40,096 bases of DNA from an uncultured SAR116 cluster alpha proteobacterium (GCA_902539895.1 CACBMD010000013.1:1-40096), one strand, 5' to 3'. Counted from the stretch's first letter, positions 28,386 through 36,903 are shown. Notes: generated from the sequence alone by a model not told the origin. Made by a program: numbers and translations.

Positions 28386-28771
28386 TATTCACCCTTTATT
28401 GCTGAAATGATTTTACTAATTTTTCCATTCAGAAAATTTACAGTAGTTGTGTATCTCATTGAATTTTCTGCAAATTGCATTTGCTCAACAGCAAGCTCTA
28501 CTGTGTTTCCATCTAAAGAAGTTATCAATGGTTCTCTGTAAGAGGTCTCATGTATTGATTTACCTGAATTATGAACAATATGATTATTATGCGTTGTTAA
28601 TATCGGACCATTTTTATCAAATTTTTTTATTTCATCCTTAAAACTTATATCTCTTGCTTTATAATTTGGTGTTGCAGCATTAGCTATGTTTGATGCTAAT
28701 ATATTATTGCGCTTCCCTCTCAACTGTAGAGCTGATGAATAAAAAGATATTTGATCCTTAATTGTATCCAT
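28385..28771 (-). CDS. flgB: Flagellar proximal rod protein FlgB
   Basis: FlgB is the rod subunit at the base of the flagellar axis. The pattern is typical: YSSALQLRGKRNNILASNIA, NAATPNYKARDISFKDEIKK and a C-terminal GNTVELAVEQMQFAENSMRY followed by a helix ending TTVNFLNGKISKIISAIKG. At 128 residues it is normal. It heads the flgB-C-D-E-F run, with a sigma54-type promoter about 42 bases upstream. Confidence 0.95.
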   Translation of the reverse strand: MDTIKDQISFYSSALQLRGKRNNILASNIANAATPNYKARDISFKDEIKKFDKNGPILTTHNNHIVHNSGKSIHETSYREPLITSLDGNTVELAVEQMQFAENSMRYTTTVNFLNGKISKIISAIKGE

Positions 28772-28812
28772 TTTTAAAAAACTCTTTAAAATATTCGTAT
28801 TTCCAATACTTC

Positions 28813-28828
28813 TGCAAATTGAATGCCA
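28813..28828 (-). promoter_or_regulatory. sigma54 promoter of flgB-flgF
   Basis: On the minus strand the site reads TGGCATTCAATTTGCA, with exact GG-GC spacing. It lies about 42 bases before flgB and back to back with the FliA-type site of the divergent gene. Confidence 0.75.
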
Positions 28829-28847
28829 ATTTAATTTCTAAAAAAAC

Positions 28848-28873
28848 TTTAGTTTTTTTTATATTGTCGTATT
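28848..28873 (+). promoter_or_regulatory. Sigma28 (FliA) promoter of the 28899 gene
   Basis: TTTAGTTT is followed after 10 bases by GTCGTATT. The flagellin promoter is TAAAGTTT-N10-GCCGTATC, so spacing and both boxes agree. The start codon is 25 bases downstream of the -10 box. Confidence 0.6.
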
Positions 28874-28898
28874 AGATTTATCGTGTAGGATATTAAAT

Positions 28899-29351
28899 AT
28901 GGATTTGTCTGAAAAAATCATTGATAAAAAAGAAGAGCTTTTAGATGAGTTTGAAAATTTATCACTTGATCAAATTGCAAAAAAAATAAAAGAAATTGAA
29001 AAACGAGACGATGATGTGATTTTCAAAATTGCATACTTAGCTGCAAGAATTTCAGTTTTAAATCAAAGAATTCAAGCATTAATTAATGAAAATTCTGCAA
29101 ATGATAATTTAATTAGAGAAACCATTGATGATGCGAGTAATATTGTTGAAAAAATAATCAAAAGTTCAAAAAAACCTAAAGATATTCCCGTTGAATGGGT
29201 AAGAGTACAAATTAAAGAAACAACTGAGGTTAATGGGGTAAGGTTTCCATCTGGCATACAAATTGACGTAACTGAAGAAGATGCTAAGCAAATGATAGAA
29301 GGCGATAAAGCTATATTACTTGAAGAAACTGAGAAAAATGAAAACGAGTAA
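28899..29351 (+). CDS. Unknown coiled-coil protein divergent from flgB
   Basis: A 150-residue cytoplasmic protein of unknown function. Residues 1-95 are charged and helical, probably coiled coil (LDQIAKKIKEIEKRDDDVIF, then AARISVLNQRIQALINENSA). Residues 105-145 form a small compact motif, VEWVRVQIKETTEVNGVRFP then SGIQIDVTEEDAKQMIEGDK. From memory this last motif resembles a small beta/alpha domain seen in phage-associated hypothetical proteins, but I cannot assign it. There is no signal peptide. The FliA-type promoter just upstream suggests a late flagellar gene. Candidate roles include chaperone or regulator; this is inference. It ends 5 bases before the convergent gene at 29357. Confidence 0.8.
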   Translation: MDLSEKIIDKKEELLDEFENLSLDQIAKKIKEIEKRDDDVIFKIAYLAARISVLNQRIQALINENSANDNLIRETIDDASNIVEKIIKSSKKPKDIPVEWVRVQIKETTEVNGVRFPSGIQIDVTEEDAKQMIEGDKAILLEETEKNENE

Positions 29352-29356
29352 ATAAC

Positions 29357-29773
29357 TTATTTTTTATAATAAGTATATATAGCTTCTACTTCATCCTCTC
29401 TTAAACCTGTTTTATCAATAATTTCTTCCTTACTATTACCTTGTCTAGCCATATTTATAGCTACATTAAGAACATCTTCAGATCCTTTAATATTTCCTAG
29501 CCTATTAATTTCTCTTTCTATAAAGACTGTTTTTTCAGAAATATTTAATATTTCTTTTTTTTGATGTTCTAACAAATTTCCAATGACTATTAAATACTCC
29601 TTAATTTCTTTAGAAGTATTGTTTATACTTTTTGCATATTCAATAATTGAATTTTTATTTGATCTGAAATTCTGAATTTGAAGCAAAAATAATAATATAA
29701 AAGCAACTACAATTAATAAAATTGATAAGAATATAAAAATCTCAAAATTTGATAATAAAAAGTCAATAAACAT
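29357..29773 (-). CDS. DUF2802-like membrane-anchored flagellar-cluster protein
   Basis: A 138-residue protein with one N-terminal membrane helix (about residues 10-32, FEIFIFLSILLIVVAFILLF), then a cytoplasmic coiled coil, then a short C-terminal helix-turn-helix-like motif: VAINMARQGNSKEEIIDKTG followed by LREDEVEAIYTYYKK. That ending is the pattern of DUF2802, a family often found in flagellar clusters of gammaproteobacteria, where function is unknown. It is the last gene of the flgP-to-flgN run, on the same strand, 51 bases after flgN. The family call rests on the C-terminal motif alone. Confidence 0.7.
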   Translation of the reverse strand: MFIDFLLSNFEIFIFLSILLIVVAFILLFLLQIQNFRSNKNSIIEYAKSINNTSKEIKEYLIVIGNLLEHQKKEILNISEKTVFIEREINRLGNIKGSEDVLNVAINMARQGNSKEEIIDKTGLREDEVEAIYTYYKK

Positions 29774-29824
29774 AACTCATATATTCATGATTTTATGAAA
29801 AATTGCTATAAATAATTTTGGAAT

Positions 29825-30100
29825 TTAAGATTTTGACTTAGAAAATGAAGCTAATAGATTTGCTTTGGGTAAAATTTTAGTTTCAAGCATTTCTATTTTA
29901 TATAATATATTATTAAATATATTAGTATATTCTTGAGAAGATTTATTTATCTTAAGCGTTTCTTTATTAGATTTTAATTCCATTAATATTTTTTCAAATT
30001 GGGAATTAACTTCTTTAAACTTCTCGGATGAAAAACGCTTATTATTTATATCATCTAATGCATTAAGTGTTTTATCAAGAATTTCAAGTTTCTGTATCAT
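29825..30100 (-). CDS. flgN: Probable FlgN-type chaperone
   Basis: A 91-residue, entirely helical protein (IQKLEILDKTLNALDDINNK, FEKILMELKSNKETLKINKS). FlgN binds the C-termini of FlgK and FlgL and delivers them to the export gate. The call rests mainly on position: it starts 13 bases after flgM, the classical flgM-flgN pair, and size and helix content fit. Sequence identity to known FlgN is not obvious to me, and it is shorter than enteric FlgN (about 140). If correct, it must chaperone a 2471-residue FlgK. No good ribosome site is seen before the ATG. Confidence 0.6.
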   Translation of the reverse strand: MIQKLEILDKTLNALDDINNKRFSSEKFKEVNSQFEKILMELKSNKETLKINKSSQEYTNIFNNILYKIEMLETKILPKANLLASFSKSKS

Positions 30101-30113
30101 AACATGCCGATTT

Positions 30114-30407
30114 TTAAGATTTCATTTCTCTATAAGCTTGCATAAGTGCATCAGACAATTTGTCTAAATCCAAAGGATACTTGCCACTTGAAATAGCTTC
30201 TTTAATTTTTGCAACCTTATCGACATCTATTGGAGCGGATTGAGCCATTTCTGTTACTAACTTTTTAGTATCCTTAATGTCGACTACATTAGAAGACATA
30301 CTTTTATCTGATGTAACTATATCCACCTTATCAATATCAGATGGATTTGAGTCCTTAACATCTTTTTTAGGTATGTTATTTAATATATTATTTGTTATTT
30401 TATCCAT
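30114..30407 (-). CDS. flgM: Anti-sigma28 factor FlgM
   Basis: FlgM binds and inhibits FliA until the hook is complete and is then exported. The 97-residue product has the normal disordered, Asp/Lys/Ser-rich N-terminus. Its C-terminal conserved region is VDVDKVAKIKEAISSGKYPL-like: the sequence reads DVDKVAKIKEAISSGKYPLD, then KLSDALMQAYREM. The ATG at 30405-30407 is chosen because GGAG lies 9 bases upstream; an in-frame GTG at 30422 lies upstream of that ribosome site. A weak FliA-type site precedes it, which would give the usual autoregulatory loop with the fliA gene at 37724. Confidence 0.92.
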   Translation of the reverse strand: MDKITNNILNNIPKKDVKDSNPSDIDKVDIVTSDKSMSSNVVDIKDTKKLVTEMAQSAPIDVDKVAKIKEAISSGKYPLDLDKLSDALMQAYREMKS

Positions 30408-30429
30408 TTTACTTAACTCCACAGTATAA

Positions 30430-30456
30430 ATAACGACAACTTGTTAAATTATTTTA
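30430..30456 (-). promoter_or_regulatory. Possible sigma28 promoter of flgM
   Basis: On the minus strand TAAA (overlapping the flgA stop) is followed after 15 bases by GTCGTTAT. This fits TAAA-N15-GCCGATAA at core positions and resembles the GTCGTATT box before 28899. It lies 23 bases upstream of the flgM start. Confidence 0.45.
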
Positions 30457-31200
30457 GCGAAAAATTTTAATTTTTTTATCTTTTTTAATATAACCTTTAA
30501 TTATCTTACCGCTTTTTAAATTTTTGACTTTAATTAAATCTCCCAAGTTACCAGAATCCTGGGCTTCACCTGATACAGTAACCGAAACATTACCAAGATT
30601 TGAAACTATTGAAATAACATCTCCATTATTAATATCAAAACTCTCAAACAAATGCCTAGGATGCAAAATCTGTCCCATTTTCAGATTTGTTTTCAATTTT
30701 CGCCCAACTAAATCCTTTTTATTGGAAAAAAAAGATGTTTGATGTTTTTTTTCTGTTGAAACAATTTCAAGATCGTCCAATTCTAAAATATCATTTTTTT
30801 CTACTGATTTTTTTAATTTTATGATTTTAAGTAATTTACTTTTCTTTTTTGGTATTTTATTTTTAATAGTGGTTTTAAACACCACATCAGGTTTAGTTGT
30901 CTTTTTATTTTTATCATTTTTTAGAGTTCGCACTCTCATTATTAACTTAAACCCATTTATATCTGAACAATTGACTTTTATAGTGTTGTAATTTTGAAAT
31001 ATCTTTTTTATTTCAATTTCATTATTACAATCTTTATAAAAAGAGTTCTTTGAAAAAATTGGAGTTCCTTTAATACCCTCCTTAATTAACCATTCAGAAA
31101 CTTTTGTAGAAATTTCTTCCCCAGAAATTGCAATTACCTGTTTATTTATTATTGAAATAAAAATAAACAATAAAAAAATTTTTGTTATTATTTTAAACAT
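30454..31200 (-). CDS. flgA: P-ring assembly chaperone FlgA
   Basis: FlgA is the periplasmic chaperone for P-ring formation by FlgI. The 248-residue product has a signal peptide (to about residue 22) and the C-terminal SAF/FlgA domain: a KKSVEKNDILELDDLEI segment, KKDLVGRKLKTNLKMGQILH, RHLFESFDINNGDVISIVSN and SVTVSGEAQDSGNLGDLIKV, followed by NLKSGKIIKGYI. The N-terminal half is Lys-rich. The start is the ATG at 31200 with GGAGG 7 bases upstream; a TTG one codon earlier is less well spaced. It starts just after the LysM gene. Confidence 0.93.
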   Translation of the reverse strand: MFKIITKIFLLFIFISIINKQVIAISGEEISTKVSEWLIKEGIKGTPIFSKNSFYKDCNNEIEIKKIFQNYNTIKVNCSDINGFKLIMRVRTLKNDKNKKTTKPDVVFKTTIKNKIPKKKSKLLKIIKLKKSVEKNDILELDDLEIVSTEKKHQTSFFSNKKDLVGRKLKTNLKMGQILHPRHLFESFDINNGDVISIVSNLGNVSVTVSGEAQDSGNLGDLIKVKNLKSGKIIKGYIKKDKKIKIFR

Positions 31201-31203
31201 CAA

Positions 31204-31644
31204 TTATCCTCCAAAAAAATAAATATGTGATGTAATTGATGAATTATTTTTATCTTTATTTTCAAAATTTTTATCTTTCTTGATAATCAAATTCTTAATT
31301 TCATTTATACTTGGTAAGTGTAATTTCTTACCTGAATAAAGAAAGTTAGGATTATTTCTAACAAATGCCTTCTTATTAAAATGAACAATTGCCAAACTCA
31401 AAATTCTATTATTAAATGCACTAGAACCATAATAATTTAGCATAATGTCACTTAATGTTTCATTTTTTAAAACAACATGATTTGTATTATAATTTAAATC
31501 TTTTAGAAATAAGTTATCAGAACTAAAATTTCCACGATCTGAATTTCCTCTATACTCTAAAACGACAAATGGTTCTGAAAATGTTAATTTGGATAGAGAA
31601 ATAATAAACAGTATAAAAAAGCACAGTGTTTTAATTTTTTTCAT
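31204..31644 (-). CDS. Secreted LysM-domain protein with FimV-like pattern
   Basis: A 146-residue protein with a Sec signal peptide (KTLCFFILFIISLSKLTFS). Its single recognisable domain is LysM-like: HVVLKNETLSDIMLNYYGSS, then LAIVHFNKKAFVRNNPNFLY and SGKKLHLPSI. LysM binds peptidoglycan. The A-I/x-N-x-x-A-F-x-x-N-x-N-x-L-x-x-G-x-x-L-x-x-P order is that of the FimV/HubP N-terminal LysM rather than a plain LysM. FimV-type proteins are pole organisers, but this one lacks a membrane helix and a cytoplasmic part. It lies between flgT and flgA, close to where flgO would lie in Vibrio. The ATG at 31644 is chosen because GGAG lies 8 bases upstream. A periplasmic ring or stator-associated role is inference. 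Confidence 0.8.
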   Translation of the reverse strand: MKKIKTLCFFILFIISLSKLTFSEPFVVLEYRGNSDRGNFSSDNLFLKDLNYNTNHVVLKNETLSDIMLNYYGSSAFNNRILSLAIVHFNKKAFVRNNPNFLYSGKKLHLPSINEIKNLIIKKDKNFENKDKNNSSITSHIYFFGG

Positions 31645-31648
31645 TGTA

Positions 31649-32803
31649 TTACTCCACAAATTTAACAATCTTATTATTCAAGTTTGTTAATTTAACATTA
31701 TCGTTTAAAGGTAACAAAGTACTGTAATTGTCAAAAACATCATCTGTATGAACTATTAGTACACTGTCATTTAACATAGAATTTTGAATCTTAATCCCAT
31801 TCACCAGACCAATTTGTTTTTGTTTAAGTCCTTGCTTGCTTCCTAAATCTACTTCAAGTTTACCCTCATTAAGAGTTAACTTGCCCTCTAAGGGTGTGCA
31901 ATTAATATCATAAAAAAAACTATTTATTACCTTTGACAAATGACTATTCACATTTTGGTCGATTTTATCTAAATCCAAAGTAGAGATATTTTTTAAGAAC
32001 TGGAATTTACTATCTAATTGATAATTAATAAGTAGATCATAACTTTTTGACGTCTCTAACCTAATTTTTTTCCCCTTATATAAATCAAATGAAACTGTTA
32101 ATAAATAATTGGCAAAACTATTTTTATTTGTTTTTTTCAGAACTATTTTTGGCACAAGGCTATAATTACCAGGATACATTATCGGTATACCTTTAGTTAT
32201 CGCATTGTAATCAAAAGAAGGATTTTGAGATGATTTAATAATTTGATTAAGTTGTCTATTTTGAAAATTATTTATTTCTAAGTTTGGAAATTTAGATATA
32301 TAATCATAAGTTTTGTTATACCATAAGGAAGTATATCTCGCTAATCTAGAGGGAACGTTTGTATCAACTGTAATTGATCCTTTAAATAAATTGATATTTA
32401 TAGGTCTAGTTTTACAATTCTGTTTAGATAATTCACTTCCTACAATCGCGCTTATTTTTATAGTCAAGTATTCTTTGTTTTGTGTTTCAGATAAAATTTT
32501 AAAATCAAGTACTCTATTAGTTGCTTTTATAACTGACTGTTCATTTATTATTGTATTTGAGCTAATTGAAGAAAATCCATTAACATTAGCACCACCTTTT
32601 AGAGCAGCTAAGTATATTGCATCTTCTAAAGCTCTTTTTCTTGAGGTTTCAATATTTTCAGGTATTAAAATTGATCTGCCCGTTGCTTCAACTTGTTTGA
32701 AATTAGATTTATCTTGCGCATACAAGTCAAAATTAAACGTTAACAACGCTATAAATATGAAAATTTTATATATATTATTAAATTTAAAAATAATTTTATT
32801 CAT
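31649..32803 (-). CDS. flgT: Flagellar H-ring type protein FlgT
   Basis: FlgT in Vibrio forms the H ring around the LP ring and helps place the sodium stator. The 384-residue product has a signal peptide (to about 29) and an N-terminal domain with QVEATGRSILIPENIETSRK, RALEDAIYLAALKGGANVNG and KATNRVLDFKILSETQNKEY. The C-terminus has LEVDLGSKQGLKQKQIGLVN and the D/N-rich end DNYSTLLPLNDNVKLTNLNN. These match the FlgT N- and C-terminal domains as I know them. It starts 9 bases after flgP and is followed by the LysM gene. It supports a Vibrio-like outer ring on this motor. Confidence 0.87.
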   Translation of the reverse strand: MNKIIFKFNNIYKIFIFIALLTFNFDLYAQDKSNFKQVEATGRSILIPENIETSRKRALEDAIYLAALKGGANVNGFSSISSNTIINEQSVIKATNRVLDFKILSETQNKEYLTIKISAIVGSELSKQNCKTRPININLFKGSITVDTNVPSRLARYTSLWYNKTYDYISKFPNLEINNFQNRQLNQIIKSSQNPSFDYNAITKGIPIMYPGNYSLVPKIVLKKTNKNSFANYLLTVSFDLYKGKKIRLETSKSYDLLINYQLDSKFQFLKNISTLDLDKIDQNVNSHLSKVINSFFYDINCTPLEGKLTLNEGKLEVDLGSKQGLKQKQIGLVNGIKIQNSMLNDSVLIVHTDDVFDNYSTLLPLNDNVKLTNLNNKIVKFVE

Positions 32804-32812
32804 TATATATTA

Positions 32813-33334
32813 CTAAGTTCTTCTTGCGCTTTTTAACATCATAAGCATCATGTCTTTATCAATTTCTAAAACAGTTTCATATGTATCTACACCTGTAGGA
32901 TTAATTCTTACTGTTTTAGCACCTCTAATAATTCCTTTAACAACAGCTCTAAACGTGTCGTTTTGGACCATTAGATCAATTACAGTTGTATTAGAGTCAA
33001 CTTGAATACCATGAATTTGTTCTGCTAATTCTCTCATTGCTGCCATTCTAGCAGATCTGATAGCCATTAATCTTTTTTGTGCGTCTGTTCTGCCTGGTTG
33101 ACTAGAAACAACAGCATAGCCTACGGCTGAAAGAGTCGGTATTTTTTCAACAGAACTGTCAAATACTTCTTTTAGAGCAACTATCCCGTCACTTTCAGAG
33201 TTAATTTGTTTTGAATTGAAACTGCTTGTTGGTGAAAAATTTGAGTTAGCTAAATTCTGAAAGCATCCTGTACTTACAAATAAAGCACAAGTTGTAACAC
33301 CTACTAAAAGATTTTTATGTTTAAAAATTGACAT
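32813..33334 (-). CDS. flgP: Flagellar outer-membrane lipoprotein FlgP (LPP20 family)
   Basis: A 173-residue lipoprotein. The signal peptide ends at a lipobox (STGC, Cys at about 23). The mature part has the LPP20-like block SAVGYAVVSSQPGRTDAQKR, LMAIRSARMAAMRELAEQIH, the VDSNTTVIDLMVQNDTFRAV segment and IIRGAKTVRINPTG. FlgP forms outer-membrane-associated rings (Vibrio) or the basal disc (Campylobacter). Its partner FlgO is not seen here. A sigma54-type promoter lies 36 bases upstream, so flgP heads the run through flgT, LysM, flgA and onward. Confidence 0.9.
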   Translation of the reverse strand: MSIFKHKNLLVGVTTCALFVSTGCFQNLANSNFSPTSSFNSKQINSESDGIVALKEVFDSSVEKIPTLSAVGYAVVSSQPGRTDAQKRLMAIRSARMAAMRELAEQIHGIQVDSNTTVIDLMVQNDTFRAVVKGIIRGAKTVRINPTGVDTYETVLEIDKDMMLMMLKSARRT

Positions 33335-33369
33335 TCAACGCTCCTGAATAAATTATTTCGAAACATTTA

Positions 33370-33385
33370 TGCAGAATACATGCCA
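33370..33385 (-). promoter_or_regulatory. sigma54 promoter of the flgP run
   Basis: On the minus strand the site reads TGGCATGTATTCTGCA, with exact GG-GC spacing. It is divergent to the flhA site at 33453 in the same 227-base gap. Confidence 0.72.
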
Positions 33386-33452
33386 ACAATATTATTAATT
33401 TTTTATTGAATAATAAGAAAACACAATAATGTTTGTTTATAATTATTATTCT

Positions 33453-33469
33453 TGGCATTCTTTTTGCTT
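33453..33469 (+). promoter_or_regulatory. sigma54 promoter of flhA
   Basis: TTGGCATTC then TTTTTGCTT, with exact 12-base GG-GC spacing. It lies about 95 bases before flhA. It probably drives flhA-flhF-flhG-fliA, so that FliA itself is made under sigma54 control. Confidence 0.75.
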
Positions 33470-33561
33470 CCTCATTATTCGATTATTATTATAAAACTCA
33501 AATTAAATAACCTATTGTTTTTATTGTATAATTTATTTGAGCTAAAAATTAAGGAGATGTC

Positions 33562-35682
33562 ATGAATTTGACAAATACATTAGTAACACAATTTTTTGCA
33601 TCAGATAAATTAAAACCATTTGGTTTACCTATAGCTATCTTAATGTTAATGGTTATGATGGTTATTCCCCTTCCGTCTATATTATTAGATGTTTTTTTTA
33701 CAACAAATATTTTGCTTTCATTATTAATATTAATGGTTTGTATTCATACTTTCAGACCTTTAGATTTTTCTAGTTTTCCAACAGTTCTCTTATTTGCAAC
33801 AATTTTAAGATTAGGTCTAAATGTAGCCTCTACCAGAATAGTTTTAAGTGCTGGCCACACTGGCCCTGATGCAGCAGGAAAAGTTATTGAAGCTTTTGGC
33901 GAATTTGTTATTGCTGGAAATTATGTTGTTGGTATTTTTGTATTTGCAATATTAATTATAATAAACCTAGTTGTTATTACAAAAGGAGCTGGAAGAGTCT
34001 CTGAAGTTTCAGCAAGATTTACATTAGATGCAATGCCCGGCAAACAGATGGCTATTGATGCTGACTTAAATGCAGGTTTATTGACTAGTGAGGAAGCAAA
34101 ACAAAGAAGAGATGATATTGCAAAAGAAGCAGATTTTTATGGATCAATGGATGGAGCATCTAAATTTGTAAAAGGTGACGCAATTGCTGGAATTTTAATT
34201 CTCCTTATTAATATTATAGGAGGTCTTGTTATAGGGATTGCTCAACATGATTTGCCTGTTTCAATTGCTGCTGAAAACTATATAATTTTATCTGTAGGAG
34301 ATGGATTAGTTGCTCAAATACCTTCTTTGCTATTAGCAATAGCAACTGCTATTATAGTTACTAGAGTATCAACTAGCCAAGACTTATCTAAACAGATTGG
34401 TTCTCAAATAGGAGTTAAGCAAGCTTGGTTACCTAGCGCATGTGTTTTATTTCTTCTAGGTTTAATTCCTGGTATGCCAAACACACTATTTTTACTAGGT
34501 TCTGCTCTAACTTTTTCAGTTTGGTGGATTTTAAGAAAAAACAATGAAAGTTTTGATAATGGTGATACGAAAGTTTCTGAAAATAACAAGGATATTATAA
34601 ACGCAGAAAATAAAGAAGATGATAATATTATTTCTTTATCAGAAATAGCTGATAATTCTTCAATATCAATGCAACTAGGTTATGGACTGATTCAACTTGT
34701 TGATGACGAAAATGATGGCCCATTGATAGCTAGAATAACTGGAGTGAGAAAGCAAATTTCAAAGGAATTAGGTTTTATTATACCTCAAGTAAGAATTAGA
34801 GATGATTTAACATTAGAAGCAAATCATTATAGAATTAGAATTGGACAAGAGATTGTAGCAGAAGACAAAATTTTTCCCCAGTTACTTTTAGCTATCCCAG
34901 GAGACAATGCTCAAACTAAAATTGAAGGAACAGACGTCAAAGATCCAAGTTTTAACATGGATGCAACCTGGATTGAGCCTCATCAACAAGCTAGAGCTGA
35001 AAATTTAGGATATATGGTAGTTGAACCTGAGGCTGTTATTGCAACTCATTTAAATCAAATTCTTTCTAAGCAAGCTGCCGAATTACTTGGTCAAGATGAC
35101 GTTCAATTACTTTTAGACAATTTAGCCAAATCTTCACCACAATTAGTATCTTCAACCATACCTAAATTAATTCCATTAAATATTTTAACAACAATATTAA
35201 AAACCTTACTTGCTGAAAAGATGCCAATAAGTGATCTTAAACGCATATTAGAGGTTCTAGCTAGTCAAAATGTAAAAAACATGACACCAATAGAATTAGC
35301 TGAAGCAATAAGACCAACAATTTCAGGATTATTAATACAACAGATTGCACCCTTAAATAGCGCTCTTCCAATAATAACGTTCTCTGCAGATTTAGAACAG
35401 CTAATAGTAAACGTTGCAAAGCAAACAGGTGCAAATGGTCTTATATTAGAAGCCAATCTTATTCAAAAAATAGTCTCTGCAATAAATACAGTTATGGAAA
35501 AAATGCAAAGTGAAAATAGAAAGGCTGTTATGATTACAGCACCTGTGATTAGAAGAGATTTATCACACATGCTTAGACAACATATTCCAACATTAGACGT
35601 CCTTTCATTTACTGAATTGCCAGATAATAAAAAAATAGAAGTAGTTGCCAATATAGGCTCAGAAGAAGAAGAAAAAAATTAA
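33562..35682 (+). CDS. flhA: Flagellar type III export gate protein FlhA
   Basis: FlhA is the large inner-membrane export-gate subunit. At 706 residues it is normal. The N-terminal half has eight membrane segments and the highly conserved FHIPEP-family motifs TILRLGLNVASTRIVLSAGH, ARFTLDAMPGKQMAIDADLN, KQRRDDIAKEADFYGSMDGA and SKFVKGDAIAGILILLINII. The C-terminal cytoplasmic half has the chaperone/substrate docking domains, including GPLIARITGVRKQISKELGF, IVPQVRIRDD-like segment IIPQVRIRDDLTLEANHYRI, and NLGYMVVEPEAVIATHLNQI. AAGGAGA precedes the ATG. It heads the flhA-flhF-flhG-fliA run. Confidence 0.98.
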   Translation: MNLTNTLVTQFFASDKLKPFGLPIAILMLMVMMVIPLPSILLDVFFTTNILLSLLILMVCIHTFRPLDFSSFPTVLLFATILRLGLNVASTRIVLSAGHTGPDAAGKVIEAFGEFVIAGNYVVGIFVFAILIIINLVVITKGAGRVSEVSARFTLDAMPGKQMAIDADLNAGLLTSEEAKQRRDDIAKEADFYGSMDGASKFVKGDAIAGILILLINIIGGLVIGIAQHDLPVSIAAENYIILSVGDGLVAQIPSLLLAIATAIIVTRVSTSQDLSKQIGSQIGVKQAWLPSACVLFLLGLIPGMPNTLFLLGSALTFSVWWILRKNNESFDNGDTKVSENNKDIINAENKEDDNIISLSEIADNSSISMQLGYGLIQLVDDENDGPLIARITGVRKQISKELGFIIPQVRIRDDLTLEANHYRIRIGQEIVAEDKIFPQLLLAIPGDNAQTKIEGTDVKDPSFNMDATWIEPHQQARAENLGYMVVEPEAVIATHLNQILSKQAAELLGQDDVQLLLDNLAKSSPQLVSSTIPKLIPLNILTTILKTLLAEKMPISDLKRILEVLASQNVKNMTPIELAEAIRPTISGLLIQQIAPLNSALPIITFSADLEQLIVNVAKQTGANGLILEANLIQKIVSAINTVMEKMQSENRKAVMITAPVIRRDLSHMLRQHIPTLDVLSFTELPDNKKIEVVANIGSEEEEKN

Positions 35683-35709
35683 ATAAATTAAAAAATCACG
35701 GAGAAAAAA

Positions 35710-36903
35710 ATGACACAGCATAAAGTAATAGCAGATGATAGTTTATCAGCAATGGATGAAATTTCAAAAGTGCTTGGCAAAGAGGCTGTAATACTAAAAA
35801 CTCAAAAAGTTAATGGAAAAATTGAAATATTGGGTTCTAATAATATTGAAGACATAGCTTCATCCAATGCAAAAAAAAATAATAAGAAAAAAAATAATTT
35901 TAGTCACTTATTTTCGAACCATAATTTAGAAAATGATAATAAGGTTAGAAAATTTAATACAATCATTCAAAATCAAAATATTAAAAATGATGCTAGCATA
36001 CAAAATCTTAGTAAGGTTGAGAGTGATAATTTTGATAAAAATTTTGTTGATATTGAGACTTTTAGGACATTCACAACTAAAATTGAAAACTTACTAAAAA
36101 ATATGATAATCTCAGATATTGACGATTTCAATAAAGATAAAAATAATTCATTAACAATTGATTTACTAAAAAAAGGTTTTTCAAAAAAAGTTATATCTGA
36201 GTTTCAAGAAAAAATAATTAACAATAAAGAAATTGAAGATTTAGAATTGTTTTTTTATCATCATTTGGCAAAAAAATTAGTTTTTCCTTATGAGGATCAG
36301 ATTATAAACTCTGATGTTTTGTTTTTGAACGGTCCAACAGGCTCTGGAAAAACAACATTATGCGCAAAGCTTTCTTCGTATATTTTAGATAATTTACTTT
36401 CTACAAATGATAAACATAAATTATCAATTATAAATTTTGGTCCAAAATCCTCAGATTATTCTGAACTCTTAAATTTTGGAAAATTATTAAATTTAAATGT
36501 AGCTTCTGTCTCGTCATTGAATGACTTAATTCAATTTATTGAGGAAAATAAAATTAAAACAAAATTAATTATAGATGTATCTCAAGAAAATAGAAATTTG
36601 TCAGGTTACATAGATTATCTCGAAAAAATGTCTTTGAATAAAAATTGTTCTAATTTATTAACTATACCTGCAAGCACTAATAAAAATATGATCAATTCAA
36701 TGATGAATTTTTATAAAAATTCATTTCCAACTATCGCACTCACAAAATTAGATGAATCACACATAAGTGCTGAAGAATTGTCGATTTTTGCAGAATTAAA
36801 TTGTAAGATTGGTATTTTATCTGGCTCTAGGTCAATTATTGGTTCAATTGCTTTTGCCAAAAGTGAAGTTTTGGCACAATATATGAAAGACATTAGTGTA
36901 TAA
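35710..36903 (+). CDS. flhF: Flagellar placement GTPase FlhF, degenerate active site
   Basis: FlhF is the SRP-like GTPase that marks the pole where the flagellum is built. The 397-residue product has the N-terminal FlhF pattern (ADDSLSAMDEISKVLGKEAV then ILKTQ), a Lys/Asn-rich linker and a C-terminal NG domain. The P-loop GPTGSGKTT is at 208-216 and TKLDE at 345-349. The family's DTAG motif reads DVSQ (289-292), and the usual DTYRIGA element reads NFGPKSSDYSEL. Hydrolysis may therefore be weak or absent, while nucleotide binding could remain. The C-terminal GSRSIIGSIAFAKSE region is present. GGAG precedes the ATG. It lies between flhA and flhG, the standard order. Confidence 0.9.
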   Translation: MTQHKVIADDSLSAMDEISKVLGKEAVILKTQKVNGKIEILGSNNIEDIASSNAKKNNKKKNNFSHLFSNHNLENDNKVRKFNTIIQNQNIKNDASIQNLSKVESDNFDKNFVDIETFRTFTTKIENLLKNMIISDIDDFNKDKNNSLTIDLLKKGFSKKVISEFQEKIINNKEIEDLELFFYHHLAKKLVFPYEDQIINSDVLFLNGPTGSGKTTLCAKLSSYILDNLLSTNDKHKLSIINFGPKSSDYSELLNFGKLLNLNVASVSSLNDLIQFIEENKIKTKLIIDVSQENRNLSGYIDYLEKMSLNKNCSNLLTIPASTNKNMINSMMNFYKNSFPTIALTKLDESHISAEELSIFAELNCKIGILSGSRSIIGSIAFAKSEVLAQYMKDISV

